64,000 bases of DNA from Shouchella patagoniensis (lineage in GTDB: Bacteria; Bacillota; Bacilli; Bacillales; Bacillaceae_D). The translations under genes were made by a program, and so were the position numbers. The first letter of the stretch is position 1. The number at the start of each line of letters is the position of its first letter. Shown here in pieces: positions 56,570 to 64,000 of this stretch. The notes under the pieces are model-generated. The model saw only the letters and a program-made list of their open reading frames with translations. It searched no databases and had not been told where the DNA came from. Location: the NCBI RefSeq assembly GCF_002019705.1, contig NZ_KV917377.1, positions 804,565-868,564 on the forward strand. The letters run 5' to 3'.

Positions 56570-57693
56570 AATTTTATATCTATCCCGCTATGAAGGCACT
56601 GCCTCGTTTGTTCTGAATTGTTATCAATCCATTTACACACTTCCAATTCAAACCCCTTAGAGCGTAATTTAATTTTCAGCCTTTCTCGCGCTTCACAAAA
56701 AGACTCTGGAATCGTTGAATGACTATAAATAACAAGAAAAACTCTTTTTTCTTTTAAGCGTATACTCATTCGTAATGAGCCCATTTTTGGCATAAATGTA
56801 CTTATCATTGCGTGAAACTTTTGTCCAATTTTTTGGTTCAACGGCTTATTCTTTTCATTGCTAATTTGAATATCCCAATCAATCTGAGAAAATGGCATAA
56901 CAACACTTACGAAATCTTTCGTTTCATAGTCCGGTCCAATTTGAAGCATTAATCGAGCTTGTAGTTCTTTAACGGAATCAGCTAATTCATGCCCTTTTAA
57001 ATTCACAATGATCTCGTCAAGTCCCCGTATAAGCAAGATCTGCCTCTTTAAAAGTTCGTTCAGTGGACCAGCTTTAAGTAAATCACTTTTTAATTGTTCT
57101 TCACCCTTCTGATAATTGTCTAATTGTTGAATCAAAGGGTGATTGCTATCCTTCAGTGCTATTAAGTGTATATCGCGTATTGTAGCAGAAACGCTTTTTT
57201 TTGATCGTATTTCAACCAATGATCTAACAATCCACTCATCCGTGAAACTGATTCGTTTTTCATTTAGATAGCATAGTGTTAACTCTACTTCCTCCATCGA
57301 GGCTCTCCATTTCCTTTGGATAGTAGTAACTCTGATGTAGATTTTCTTTTGTAATGGGACATTTAACCGTTCAAACAAAGCAACTAATTGCATTGCTTTT
57401 TGAGAAGGATAAATAGACCAGATTTCAAGCAATTGTCGAAATGTACCCCCTTCTGCTATTTTTTTTAGTATGGGTGCGTATCCTATCCCCACAACTGTAA
57501 ACCAGTAAACTTTCCCAACCTTTAGCTCTGCTTGAAGGTTGGCAACAATGATTGATTGTCCAACTTGAATTTGGGCCGTTTCCGCTATAGGAAAGAGTTT
57601 TAACACATGGCCACGCATCATTTGTTCTTCATGGAAAATACGTTTTATTTTATTAGAAGGATGATTGGATAATGAATGCGATAGAGGGTTCAT
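56566..57693 (-). CDS. ylqG: YlqG-like protein of unknown function
   Basis: A 375-aa protein in the ylqG position, between rnhB and the ylqH-like gene. Nothing suggests export or membrane insertion. The N-terminal region (about 25-100) is beta-rich (GQSIIVANLQAEL), the middle is helical (ELTLCYLNEKRISF) and the C-terminal part (about 270-350) has the look of a FliK-C-type domain (MPKMGSLRMSIRLKEKRVFL). Conservation is low and the call rests mainly on position and length. The ATG has AAGGAGTGAATGG upstream. Confidence 0.6.
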   Translation of the reverse strand: MNPLSHSLSNHPSNKIKRIFHEEQMMRGHVLKLFPIAETAQIQVGQSIIVANLQAELKVGKVYWFTVVGIGYAPILKKIAEGGTFRQLLEIWSIYPSQKAMQLVALFERLNVPLQKKIYIRVTTIQRKWRASMEEVELTLCYLNEKRISFTDEWIVRSLVEIRSKKSVSATIRDIHLIALKDSNHPLIQQLDNYQKGEEQLKSDLLKAGPLNELLKRQILLIRGLDEIIVNLKGHELADSVKELQARLMLQIGPDYETKDFVSVVMPFSQIDWDIQISNEKNKPLNQKIGQKFHAMISTFMPKMGSLRMSIRLKEKRVFLVIYSHSTIPESFCEARERLKIKLRSKGFELEVCKWIDNNSEQTRQCLHSGIDIKL

Positions 57694-57710
57694 CCATTCA
57701 CTCCTTTCTT

Positions 57711-58493
57711 CTATTCTTTTGAGTAAAGACGCTTATTTGCTATTTCTAATACTGGTTTGAATGAACGACGATGCTCCCGTGTCATACCATACTCTCTAAT
57801 TGCTTCTAAATGAGTGGTTGTTCCATACCCAGCATGTGTATCAAATCCATACTCCGGATATTCCTCTGCTACTTCCGCCATATATCGATCCCGCCATACT
57901 TTTGCTAAAACAGAGCTTGCAGCAATCGATAGACTTTTTGCATCCCCTTTTATAATGGACATTTGAGGTAATTGAATATCCAATTCAATTGCATCTAGCA
58001 ACAAAAAATCCGCTTTTTTTTGCAACCCGTTAATTGCTATTGTCATCGCTTTTTTTGTTGCTTGCAAAATATTAATCTTGTCAATTTCTTGTGCACTCAC
58101 ACTAGCAATTTGGAAGGCTAATGCATTTTCTTTTATATACTCAGCAAATTCTTCCCTTTTTGCTTTCGTTATTTTTTTGGAATCAGTTAGGCCTAGTAAT
58201 TGAAAATCAATCGGCAAAATACACGCACAAGCTGTAACAGGTCCTGCGAGAGGACCTCGTCCTACTTCGTCCACACCACATATCATATGGTAGCCGGCTT
58301 GATGTAGCTCATTTTCAAAAGCGAGCATGCCACTATGCATTTCTTCTAGCTCTTGTTGTTTTTCAAGAAGTCGATCATAGCGATTCAATAAAACTTGAAC
58401 CCCTTTACGTTTATCTCCTCTTAAGGTTTCTACTTCTTTTGCAGTAATGACGTCTTCGTCAAAACGGGCACGAATTTCTTTAATTGAATTCAT
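57711..58493 (-). CDS. rnhB: Ribonuclease HII
   Basis: It removes RNA primers and single ribonucleotides from DNA. The start is the ATG with AAAGGA seven bases upstream, giving 260 aa (255 in B. subtilis). The catalytic carboxylates lie in ICGVDEVGRGPLAGPV (Asp-Glu), LLLDAIELD and the later AKVWRDRYM segment. It precedes the ylqG pair and has its own promoter, divergent from a plus-strand permease. Confidence 0.96.
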   Translation of the reverse strand: MNSIKEIRARFDEDVITAKEVETLRGDKRKGVQVLLNRYDRLLEKQQELEEMHSGMLAFENELHQAGYHMICGVDEVGRGPLAGPVTACACILPIDFQLLGLTDSKKITKAKREEFAEYIKENALAFQIASVSAQEIDKINILQATKKAMTIAINGLQKKADFLLLDAIELDIQLPQMSIIKGDAKSLSIAASSVLAKVWRDRYMAEVAEEYPEYGFDTHAGYGTTTHLEAIREYGMTREHRRSFKPVLEIANKRLYSKE

Positions 58494-58528
58494 ATGTATG
58501 TCCTTTCTAACTGTAACGACAATGGCCA

Positions 58529-58537
58529 TGCTATAGT
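58529..58537 (+). promoter_or_regulatory. Candidate promoter of the TSUP permease
   Basis: Plus-strand TGC-TATAGT (extended -10), with a second TATACT six bases on. No good -35 is seen. It overlaps the -10 box of the opposite rnhB promoter. Confidence 0.4.
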
Positions 58538-58558
58538 TATACTAGCATTAATACTCAA
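58530..58558 (-). promoter_or_regulatory. Putative SigA promoter of rnhB
   Basis: Minus-strand TTGAGT, 17-nt spacer, TATAGC, about 37 bp before the rnhB ATG. Confidence 0.6.
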
Positions 58559-58570
58559 GGAGTTTTCACC

Positions 58571-59326
58571 ATGTCTATTTTGGAAATTATATTGTTACTT
58601 ACTGTTGGTTTTATCGCTGGTATTATTAATACAGTTTCTGCCGGAGGATCCTTACTTACTCTTCCCGTTCTCTTATTTCTTGGCTTGCCTTCTGCTGAGG
58701 CAAACGGGACAAACCGCGTTGCCATCGTTGTCCAAAGTGTGACATCAATAGTCACCTTCGCTCGTAAAGGACAGATAAGGATTAAACAAAACCTTTCTCT
58801 TTTAATTGCGTCAACCGCAGGAGCCGTATTTGGAGCGCTTTCTGCGATCTCAATTTCTGATAATGTTTTTATGATTATTCTTGCAGTGACAATGATTGTC
58901 ACCTTAGCATTTATCATTTGGAACCCTTTAAAAGCGATTACCAAACCAGGAAGAATCTCTTCAGCAATGTATACTGTTGGCACTGCCAGTTTTGTCCTAA
59001 TTGGTTTTTATAGTGGGTTTATACAAGTAGGTGTAGGCTTCTATATTATGATTCTAGCTATTCTTTTGTATAAACGTTCGTTTATTGAGGCTACGCTAAT
59101 TAAAATACTTGTTGTCGGATTATCTGTTTTGATTTCTCTATGCATTTTTGCAGCAAATGGTCATGTTCTATGGGGACACGGGATCGTTCTAGCGGCGGGT
59201 ACAGCTAGTGGAGCTATACTTGGCAGTAAGTTAGTTTTAAGTAGTCGAACGAAGTGGATTCAACTTATTCTGATTGCTACCGTTATCCTTCTCGCTGCTC
59301 GATTATTTTATGATGCACTCCTATAA
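58571..59326 (+). CDS. TSUP (TauE/SafE, UPF0721) family membrane permease
   Basis: A 251-aa polytopic protein with about seven or eight membrane helices. The signature VGFIAGIINTVSAGGSLLTL at the N-terminus and a related helix with SGFIQVGVGF in the second half mark the inverted-repeat TSUP family, which exports or imports sulfite, sulfoacetate or other organosulfur anions. The substrate is not predictable. The ATG has AAGGAG eight bases upstream. It is the only plus-strand gene in the window, set between rnhB and rbgA, and is not in this place in B. subtilis. Confidence 0.85.
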   Translation: MSILEIILLLTVGFIAGIINTVSAGGSLLTLPVLLFLGLPSAEANGTNRVAIVVQSVTSIVTFARKGQIRIKQNLSLLIASTAGAVFGALSAISISDNVFMIILAVTMIVTLAFIIWNPLKAITKPGRISSAMYTVGTASFVLIGFYSGFIQVGVGFYIMILAILLYKRSFIEATLIKILVVGLSVLISLCIFAANGHVLWGHGIVLAAGTASGAILGSKLVLSSRTKWIQLILIATVILLAARLFYDALL

Positions 59327-59365
59327 AAAAATAGAATCGCAGCTGCTAATTAAGCCTGCGATTCT
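59324..59365. terminator. Terminator shared by the permease and rbgA
   Basis: AGAATCGCAG and CTGCGATTCT form a 10-bp stem with a 13-nt loop. On the minus strand TATTTTTTT follows, a strong signal for rbgA. The rbgA stop codon lies in the loop. For the plus strand the following TCTG is weak. Confidence 0.8.
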
Positions 59366-60219
59366 TCTGCCGGGGTTTCAAAGGTAATCTTTCCTACCGT
59401 GCCACTTCGTAGTTCACGAAGTAACAATTCAGCAGTTTTATCGAAATCGACAAGTCCTCCCCGAATGATACAACCTCTTTTACGCCCAATTTCTTCAAAT
59501 ACTGGGCCAATATCATCTAGATCGTCTGGAAGTTCAATTTCATAACGATTTGTTAATTTGTTAGGGTATTCCACTGCCAAAAATCGCAGCGCAAATGCTG
59601 CCACATCTCCATAATCAAGCAGTTCATCTTTAATCGCACCCGTCGCAGCTAATCGCATGCCAACTTGCTGGTCGTCAAACTTCGGCCACAAAATTCCAGG
59701 AGTATCTAGTAATTCTAGTTGGTTCCCTACTTTTATCCATTGTTGTTGTTTTGTTACGCCTGGCCGATCACCAACTTTTGCCTGCCTTTTATTTACGAGA
59801 CGATTAATCAATGTTGATTTACCTACATTAGGAATACCTAAAATGACGGCTCTTAATGCTCTCGGTTTCATCCCTTTTGACTCCCACTTCTTATAAAGAG
59901 CATGAGCGAGCTTCTGACATGCAGGTGCAATCTTCTTTACTCCTTGACCTGTTTGTGCGTTTACTGCAATGACTTCTGCTCCTTGACTCCTAAAATACGC
60001 ACTCCACTGTTCTGTATGTGCCTCATCAGCAAGGTCAGCTTTATTTAAGAGAATCAAGCGTGGTTTTTCACCTGTTAACTCATCAATAATTGGATTACGA
60101 GAAGACAGCGGAATTCGCGCATCAAGTAACTCAATTACAACATCAATCATCTTTAGTTTTTCTTTTATTTCCCGTCTAGCTTTCGCCATGTGACCGGGAT
60201 ACCATTGGATTGTCTTCAT
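59350..60219 (-). CDS. rbgA: Ribosome biogenesis GTPase RbgA (YlqF)
   Basis: A circularly permuted GTPase needed for late maturation of the 50S subunit. The 289-aa protein begins IQWYPGHMAKARRE, the RbgA signature, has NKAD (G4) at 59-62 and, after it, G1 in GIPNVGKSTLINRL and G3 in DTPGILWPKF. The ATG with AGGTG six bases upstream was chosen over a GTG three codons earlier inside the ribosome binding site. It lies 16 bp after lepB and ends inside its own terminator. Confidence 0.95.
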   Translation of the reverse strand: MKTIQWYPGHMAKARREIKEKLKMIDVVIELLDARIPLSSRNPIIDELTGEKPRLILLNKADLADEAHTEQWSAYFRSQGAEVIAVNAQTGQGVKKIAPACQKLAHALYKKWESKGMKPRALRAVILGIPNVGKSTLINRLVNKRQAKVGDRPGVTKQQQWIKVGNQLELLDTPGILWPKFDDQQVGMRLAATGAIKDELLDYGDVAAFALRFLAVEYPNKLTNRYEIELPDDLDDIGPVFEEIGRKRGCIIRGGLVDFDKTAELLLRELRSGTVGKITFETPAEESQA

Positions 60220-60235
60220 CCGTTTCACCTGCTTA

Positions 60236-60787
60236 TTAATTTACAATGTTTGCATTCTCAAAAGGGTAGAAGATAATATTCGCTCTCCCAATTATTTCCG
60301 AAAAATGAACAACCCCAATATCACGACTATCTTTACTTAAACGCCGATTATCACCCATCATAAAATAATGGTCGTCCGGAATTGTCTGCTCGTTAATTAC
60401 TTCTTCGAGCGTAAAGTCCCCAGTGAGGTTTTGATTGCCTTGAATTGATTCTTTTAAGTGTTTTAAATAGGGCTCTTCAACAGCTTCACCATCGATATAA
60501 AGGATATCATTTTCATAGACCAAGGTTTCACCGGGCAAACCAACAATACGTTTAATATAATCTTTACCGCCTGGAGCATGAAATACAACAATATCAAATC
60601 GTTGCGGTTCTACGAAGCGGTATCCGATTTGATTTACAATCAATTTGTCACCAGTCTCTAACGTGGGTTGCATGGAATATCCTTCAACAATAATAGGCGC
60701 CAGCAAAAAAATTCGAACTAAAAGTGTTGCAATTAACGCTAAGGTAAGCGCTTTTGCCCACTCAACTGGAAAAGCCCGTGATTTCAA
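60236..60787 (-). CDS. lepB: Type I signal peptidase
   Basis: It removes signal peptides from exported proteins at the outer face of the membrane. The 183-aa protein is the short Gram-positive SipS/SipT type with one membrane anchor (about 12-32). The catalytic Ser38 is in EGYSMQPTL, and Lys79 in DYIKRIVGLPGE. The conserved MGDNRRLSKDSRDIG box is present. The start is TTG with GGAGG nine bases upstream. A second or third copy elsewhere in the genome is common. It is located between rplS and rbgA, an arrangement of several Bacillaceae but not B. subtilis. Confidence 0.95.
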   Translation of the reverse strand: MKSRAFPVEWAKALTLALIATLLVRIFLLAPIIVEGYSMQPTLETGDKLIVNQIGYRFVEPQRFDIVVFHAPGGKDYIKRIVGLPGETLVYENDILYIDGEAVEEPYLKHLKESIQGNQNLTGDFTLEEVINEQTIPDDHYFMMGDNRRLSKDSRDIGVVHFSEIIGRANIIFYPFENANIVN

Positions 60788-60975
60788 TTGCTCTCGCCTC
60801 CTTCTCTCTCTAGTTTACCATGTTTATTGTTCTTATTCATCAAACAAAAGCACGGAGAATCTTTCGCACCACATAAGGAATCTTTTGCTGTCATCTTACG
60901 ATTAAATTAACATTGAATCAATAAATAAATGATTGAACCACTTACGAATTAATAGAAGGGTATACGCCTTCGGAG
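60788..60975 (-). promoter_or_regulatory. Long 5' leader of lepB
   Basis: From the strong promoter at 60976-61004 the lepB leader would be about 180 nt. It contains no reading frame of note. A second -10-like TAAACT lies about 40 bp before the start, but its -35 is poor. Confidence 0.4.
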
Positions 60976-61004
60976 ATTATACCTCACCTACTCAAACCGG
61001 TCAA
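60976..61004 (-). promoter_or_regulatory. SigA promoter upstream of lepB
   Basis: Minus-strand TTGACC, 17-nt spacer, TATAAT, close to the consensus. It lies between rplS and lepB, downstream of the rplS terminator, so lepB-rbgA is transcribed separately. The stretch from 61005 to 61189 is AT-rich and contains no gene. Confidence 0.85.
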
Positions 61005-61189
61005 TTTGCGCCATTTTCACTCTATTATTTTGTATCGATAGGAATGAATGAAAGTCATATTTAGTTTAATGCATGTATCAAAAACAACATTTATCCTATT
61101 ATGAAATAACGTTTAAGTTGTAGCTTCCACCCTCTTTTTTATTATCGTTCCTAAGACTGACCATTTTTTATATCTCATCTGATGAACGC

Positions 61190-61217
61190 AAAAAAACGCT
61201 CCCCGCTATGAGGAACG
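61190..61217 (-). terminator. Intrinsic terminator after rplS
   Basis: On the minus strand CGTTCCTC and GGGGAGCG pair (two G-T pairs) around ATAGC, followed by T7. Confidence 0.85.
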
Positions 61218-61230
61218 CTCTCTTTTTCTG

Positions 61231-61259
61231 TCAGAACCCTTGATATATAAAAGTTCTGA
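61231..61259 (-). repeat. Inverted repeat just after the rplS stop
   Basis: CAGAAC and GTTCTG (with flanking T-A) around a 15-nt AT-rich loop, between the rplS stop and its terminator. It may stabilise the 3' end of the mRNA. Confidence 0.4.
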
Positions 61260-61607
61260 TTAACGACGAATTTCTTTAATACGTGCTTTTTTACCACGAA
61301 GATTACGTAAGTAGTAAAGTTTCGCGCGACGTACTTTACCGTAACGCTTCACTTCAATCTTATCGATCTTCGGTGAATGTAATGGGAATGTACGTTCAAC
61401 ACCTACACCGTATGAGATTTTGCGTGCAATAAACGTTTCACTGATACCAGAACCACGACGCTTAATCACGACGCCTTCAAAAAGCTGAATACGTTCGCGC
61501 GTTCCTTCCACAACTTTTACGTGGATTGTAAGCGTGTCTCCAGGACGAAAATCAGGATGGTCTGTGCGCAATTGCTCACTAGTGATTTCTTTAATTAGGT
61601 TGCTCAT
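61260..61607 (-). CDS. rplS: 50S ribosomal protein L19
   Basis: L19 lies at the interface of the 50S and 30S subunits. The start is the ATG with GAAGGAGGG upstream, giving 115 aa; the frame extends 31 codons upstream through the leader. The conserved [24 protein letters not shown] (in part), [15 protein letters not shown] and [16 protein letters not shown] are all present. It normally follows trmD directly, but argS lies between them here. It has its own promoter, leader and terminator. Confidence 0.97.
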   Translation of the reverse strand: MSNLIKEITSEQLRTDHPDFRPGDTLTIHVKVVEGTRERIQLFEGVVIKRRGSGISETFIARKISYGVGVERTFPLHSPKIDKIEVKRYGKVRRAKLYYLRNLRGKKARIKEIRR

Positions 61608-61690
61608 CGTATCGTTCCCTCCTTCCGTACAGACATTCTTGCCAATAAATAAAGCAGCGGAACATCGTAATCTTGCTGAAGATTTCTCAT
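61608..61690 (-). promoter_or_regulatory. L19-type ribosomal protein leader of rplS
   Basis: TTCCG at about 50 nt upstream of the start is complementary to CGGAA, which immediately precedes the GGAGG site, so a stem can hide the ribosome binding site. This fits the L19 leader known from Firmicutes, which controls rplS by binding L19. Pairing was found by eye. Confidence 0.65.
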
Positions 61691-61705
61691 TCAGCCACAA
61701 CCATT

Positions 61706-61734
61706 ATCATAGCACAATGAAGCGCGAACTACAA
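61706..61734 (-). promoter_or_regulatory. SigA promoter of rplS
   Basis: Minus-strand TTGTAG, 17-nt spacer, TATGAT, with TG one base before the -10 (extended -10). It lies just after the argS stop. Confidence 0.75.
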
Positions 61735-61741
61735 TATCCAA

Positions 61742-63574
61742 TCAAATCTTTTTTTGGCTTGGTAAACCAAGAATTTCAAAGATTTCTGCTAATTTTATAT
61801 TTACTTGCTCGGTCAAAGCTAAACGACGTTTTTGCTGAATCGGTTCAGCTTTAATAACAGGACATAGCGAATAAAATTGGTTATACAAGCTGGCGAGTTC
61901 AAAAGCAAATGTGCACAATAAGTTAGGCTCCAAAGCTTTCACTGCTTTACGTAGAGTTGTATCCCATCCAGCTAAATGTTTTAATAGCGCTCGTTCACTC
62001 TCTTCTGCTTCTTGGTACGTAGCTCCATCTTTAGTTAAACCAGCCGTCGTAGCCTTCTCGATAATACTATTTGTACGGGCATACGTATAAATGAGATACA
62101 CACCCGTATTACCTGTCACTTGGGTAGCTTCTTCCAGATCAAAAACAATGTCTGACGTCGTATTGTAACGAAGCATATTGTATCTGATTGCTGCAATTGT
62201 GAGTGTTTTAATGGTCTGTGAATCAGCGTTAGCACTCTGTTCTCGAACCGCTTTTCCCATTTCTGCAATCAGTTCGTTTATTTTAATACCAATGCCTTTA
62301 CGTCCCGACATAGCGTATACTTCCTTATTTTCTTCCGTTTCAATTCCCAAGCGCTCTGCTGTGTGTTTGCTTAAAGATACAACGCCATATGGAACTTGGA
62401 ATAGCTCATTTGCTTCCTCTGAATAACCTGCAGCAAATAGTGCTTTTTTCACCACTTGTTGAGGATACTCTTGCCGATAGTCAATGATATTAATAACTGA
62501 GTCGGCATCACCAAAATTAGCTTTAGCACCAGATGAACTGGTGGTCCACAGTTCACCAACTTTCTGTTTGTATGTAAAATCTCCTTCTAATAATCCGTAC
62601 TTCCACATGTGGTAAGCAATATCTTTTGCCGTATACGTTAACACACCGTTAGAGCGAATCAAAACTTTATCAGCTAGATGTTCCGACTCACTAATGCCCC
62701 CTGTCGAATCATCGGTCCGGATTACCCAACAACCTGCTTGAGGTCCGTGGTCTTGTTTAAAGAAAACATCTGTTTGCTTTAGTTTACTGAACGCTTCTTG
62801 CCAAAAACCTTTTTGCAAAATATCCCGTTCCCAAACGAGCAAGTCATAGGAAATACCAAATTGCTTCATTTCTTCTATATGCTCCGAAGACAACTTATCG
62901 GCTACAGCGTAACCAAGCCAAGCAGTACTGTTATTCCCTTCTTCTAGTTTATGAAGAACATCATCCCGAATCGCTGTTTTTATTTCCCCTGATTCATATT
63001 TCTCATTTAAAGCGGAATAGATATTCCAACAATAATCGCCAAACCGTTCAGCGGGTTCAGTTGACTCTGTATGCAGCAATGCAGTTAACGTGTCTGCCAA
63101 TTGGTTCCCAAGATCATCAATGTAATTATGTACTTCAACGTGAGCTCCAGTTTTCTTTAAAAGTCGTGCAAGCGTATCCCCAATGCAAGCATTGCGTAAA
63201 TGGCCGATATGAGCCGATTTATTAGGATTAATGGATGTGTGTTCTATGACAATTTTCTGTTTTTCGCCACTTGTCTGATCGATTGCTGTATTAGTAACTA
63301 AAACATCATCCCAGTTTACAAAGAAGTTTATAAAACCAGGTCTAACAACATCAATTTTACTGACTGGCAAATTTATCTCTTTTAACTTCTCTTGTAAACC
63401 AATTGCAATTTCAAAAGGATTCTTTCGAGCGATACGAGCTAATTTCATTGCGATATTTGTTGAATAATCACCATGAATAAGTTGTGCCGGTTGTTCCAAT
63501 TCAATATCAATCTCATCTGAATAGGAAGCCGTTGCTGCTTGAATTGCTCTGATGAGTGTTTGCTCTACATGCAT
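61742..63574 (-). CDS. argS: Arginyl-tRNA synthetase
   Basis: A class I enzyme that charges tRNA-Arg. The 610-aa protein has the N-terminal Arg-tRNA additional domain (1-85), the Rossmann fold with HIGH at 122-125 in SAHIGHLRNAC, the KMSKS-like loop as YAMSGRKGIGIKINEL, and the DALR anticodon-binding domain with RYNTTSDIVFDLEEA at the start of the last third. MSGRKG is unlike the usual Bacillus ArgS loop, so it may be a second, divergent copy; the family is clear. The start is ATG with AAGGTGG nine bases before it. It lies between trmD and rplS, with its own promoter and no T-box. Confidence 0.9.
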   Translation of the reverse strand: MHVEQTLIRAIQAATASYSDEIDIELEQPAQLIHGDYSTNIAMKLARIARKNPFEIAIGLQEKLKEINLPVSKIDVVRPGFINFFVNWDDVLVTNTAIDQTSGEKQKIVIEHTSINPNKSAHIGHLRNACIGDTLARLLKKTGAHVEVHNYIDDLGNQLADTLTALLHTESTEPAERFGDYCWNIYSALNEKYESGEIKTAIRDDVLHKLEEGNNSTAWLGYAVADKLSSEHIEEMKQFGISYDLLVWERDILQKGFWQEAFSKLKQTDVFFKQDHGPQAGCWVIRTDDSTGGISESEHLADKVLIRSNGVLTYTAKDIAYHMWKYGLLEGDFTYKQKVGELWTTSSSGAKANFGDADSVINIIDYRQEYPQQVVKKALFAAGYSEEANELFQVPYGVVSLSKHTAERLGIETEENKEVYAMSGRKGIGIKINELIAEMGKAVREQSANADSQTIKTLTIAAIRYNMLRYNTTSDIVFDLEEATQVTGNTGVYLIYTYARTNSIIEKATTAGLTKDGATYQEAEESERALLKHLAGWDTTLRKAVKALEPNLLCTFAFELASLYNQFYSLCPVIKAEPIQQKRRLALTEQVNIKLAEIFEILGLPSQKKI

Positions 63575-63606
63575 ATTGATCAACCACCTTTTTTATTTTG
63601 CTAATC

Positions 63607-63615
63607 AGTATAGCA
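63607..63615 (-). promoter_or_regulatory. Extended -10 promoter of argS
   Basis: Minus-strand TGC-TATACT, about 33 bp before the argS start; no good -35 at standard spacing. It lies downstream of the trmD terminator. Confidence 0.55.
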
Positions 63616-63656
63616 TGACTATCGAGACAATGCTCTCTCCTTTAAATATTCAAATG

Positions 63657-63687
63657 AAAAAACCGTATACAGTTTTTATGCATACGG
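63657..63687 (-). terminator. Intrinsic terminator after trmD
   Basis: On the minus strand CCGTATGC and GTATACGG (one G-T pair) flank a 9-nt loop and are followed by T6. It begins at the base after the trmD stop codon, so the rpsP-rimM-trmD operon ends here and does not read into argS. Confidence 0.9.
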
Positions 63688-64000
63688 CTACTTCTCATTC
63701 TTCACTTTTTCTAATAGCTTTTTTTCTGTCTCCGATAGAGAATTAGCTTCCAGCAAATCAGGACGCCGCGCATACGTTCGACGTAAGGATTCTTTTAAAC
63801 GCCATTCTTCAATATTTGCATGATGCCCTGAAAGAAGAATGTCAGGAACTCTCATACCTCTAAAGTCTGCCGGGCGGGTATAATGAGGGTGTTCCAGCAT
63901 ACCAGTAGAATGAGAATCTGTAATAGCGGAATTCTCATTTCCCAGTACACCTGGTATGAGTCGCGTCACACTGTCAGCAATGACCATAGCCCCCAACTCT
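63688..64000 (-). CDS. trmD: tRNA (guanine-37-N1)-methyltransferase, C-terminal part
   Basis: TrmD methylates G37 next to the anticodon to prevent frameshifting. Only about the last 104 residues are in the window; the 5' part lies beyond base 64000. The visible part has [19 protein letters not shown], the conserved [19 protein letters not shown] segment and [12 protein letters not shown], so the C-terminal domain is intact. A terminator follows at once. Confidence 0.96.
   Translation of the reverse strand, partial: ELGAMVIADSVTRLIPGVLGNENSAITDSHSTGMLEHPHYTRPADFRGMRVPDILLSGHHANIEEWRLKESLRRTYARRPDLLEANSLSETEKKLLEKVKNEK

Noticed and set aside
61608-61700. 31-codon N-terminal extension of rplS
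   Set aside because: It spans the L19-type leader; the ATG after GGAGGG gives the standard L19 length.
63575-63583. TTG start three codons before the argS ATG
   Set aside because: The TTG directly follows the ribosome binding site (GGTGG), leaving no spacing.
63575-63690. T-box riboswitch upstream of argS
   Set aside because: Only about 110 bp are available, largely taken up by the trmD terminator and a promoter; no specifier or antiterminator can fit.

Overview
The window is a piece of a low-GC Gram-positive chromosome. Gene order and protein sequences fit the Bacillaceae. Divergence from Bacillus subtilis, together with features such as a type I signal peptidase between rplS and rbgA, suggests an alkaliphile or soil relative (Alkalihalobacillus/Shouchella-like), but the species cannot be fixed from sequence alone. 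Seventy protein-coding loci are described: 69 genes (trmD is cut by the window edge) and one transposase pseudogene. All but one are on the minus strand, so transcription runs from high to low coordinates. No tRNA, rRNA or CRISPR array was seen.

Layout in transcription order. (1) 64000-56130: the 3' end of trmD, a separately transcribed arginyl-tRNA synthetase (argS), rplS with its own promoter and L19-type leader, lepB, rbgA, a lone plus-strand TSUP permease, rnhB, a ylqG/ylqH-like pair and a 61-aa lysine-rich ORF. (2) 55814-45349: sucC-sucD, dprA, topA, trmFO, xerC, hslV-hslU and codY. (3) 45300-44680: a decayed IS200-type element. (4) 44506-21264: the fla/che operon, about 23 kb, from flgB to sigD and swrB, encoding the basal body, C-ring, export gate, hook, FlhF, adaptation enzymes and the flagellar sigma factor. 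(5) 21255-15135: rpsB, tsf, pyrH, frr, uppS, cdsA and dxr. (6) 15115-119: rseP, proS, polC, rimP-nusA-rnpM-ylxQ-infB-ylxP-rbfA-truB-ribF, then rpsO. Most is housekeeping: translation initiation and ribosome maturation, lipid and isoprenoid synthesis, replication and flagella.

The most unusual part is the regulatory end of the fla/che operon. The cheA and cheW genes normally between cheB and cheC are absent, and cheB and cheC overlap directly. The N-terminal receiver domain of CheB has lost its acidic pair, phospho-acceptor Asp and Lys, while the methylesterase triad remains. The gene in the flhG position keeps the N-terminal DQAxxLR motif that in FlhG stimulates FlhF, but lacks the P-loop and the C-terminal membrane helix. 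The two degenerate genes are adjacent, coupled by GTGA overlaps, and lie next to an intact flhF and intact cheC, cheD, cheY, fliY and fliM. This looks like a re-wired module: chemotaxis phosphorelay input removed from the locus, adaptation enzymes kept, and FlhG reduced to a possible ATPase-dead FlhF partner.

Other points of interest: argS inserted between trmD and rplS with its own signals; HslV with Asp instead of Ser at position 2; a terminator-like hairpin in the rimP-nusA leader; a decayed transposase between codY and flgB; a shrunken FlhB2/YlqH-like ORF still coupled to ylqG; and a plus-strand permease whose promoter appears to overlap that of rnhB.
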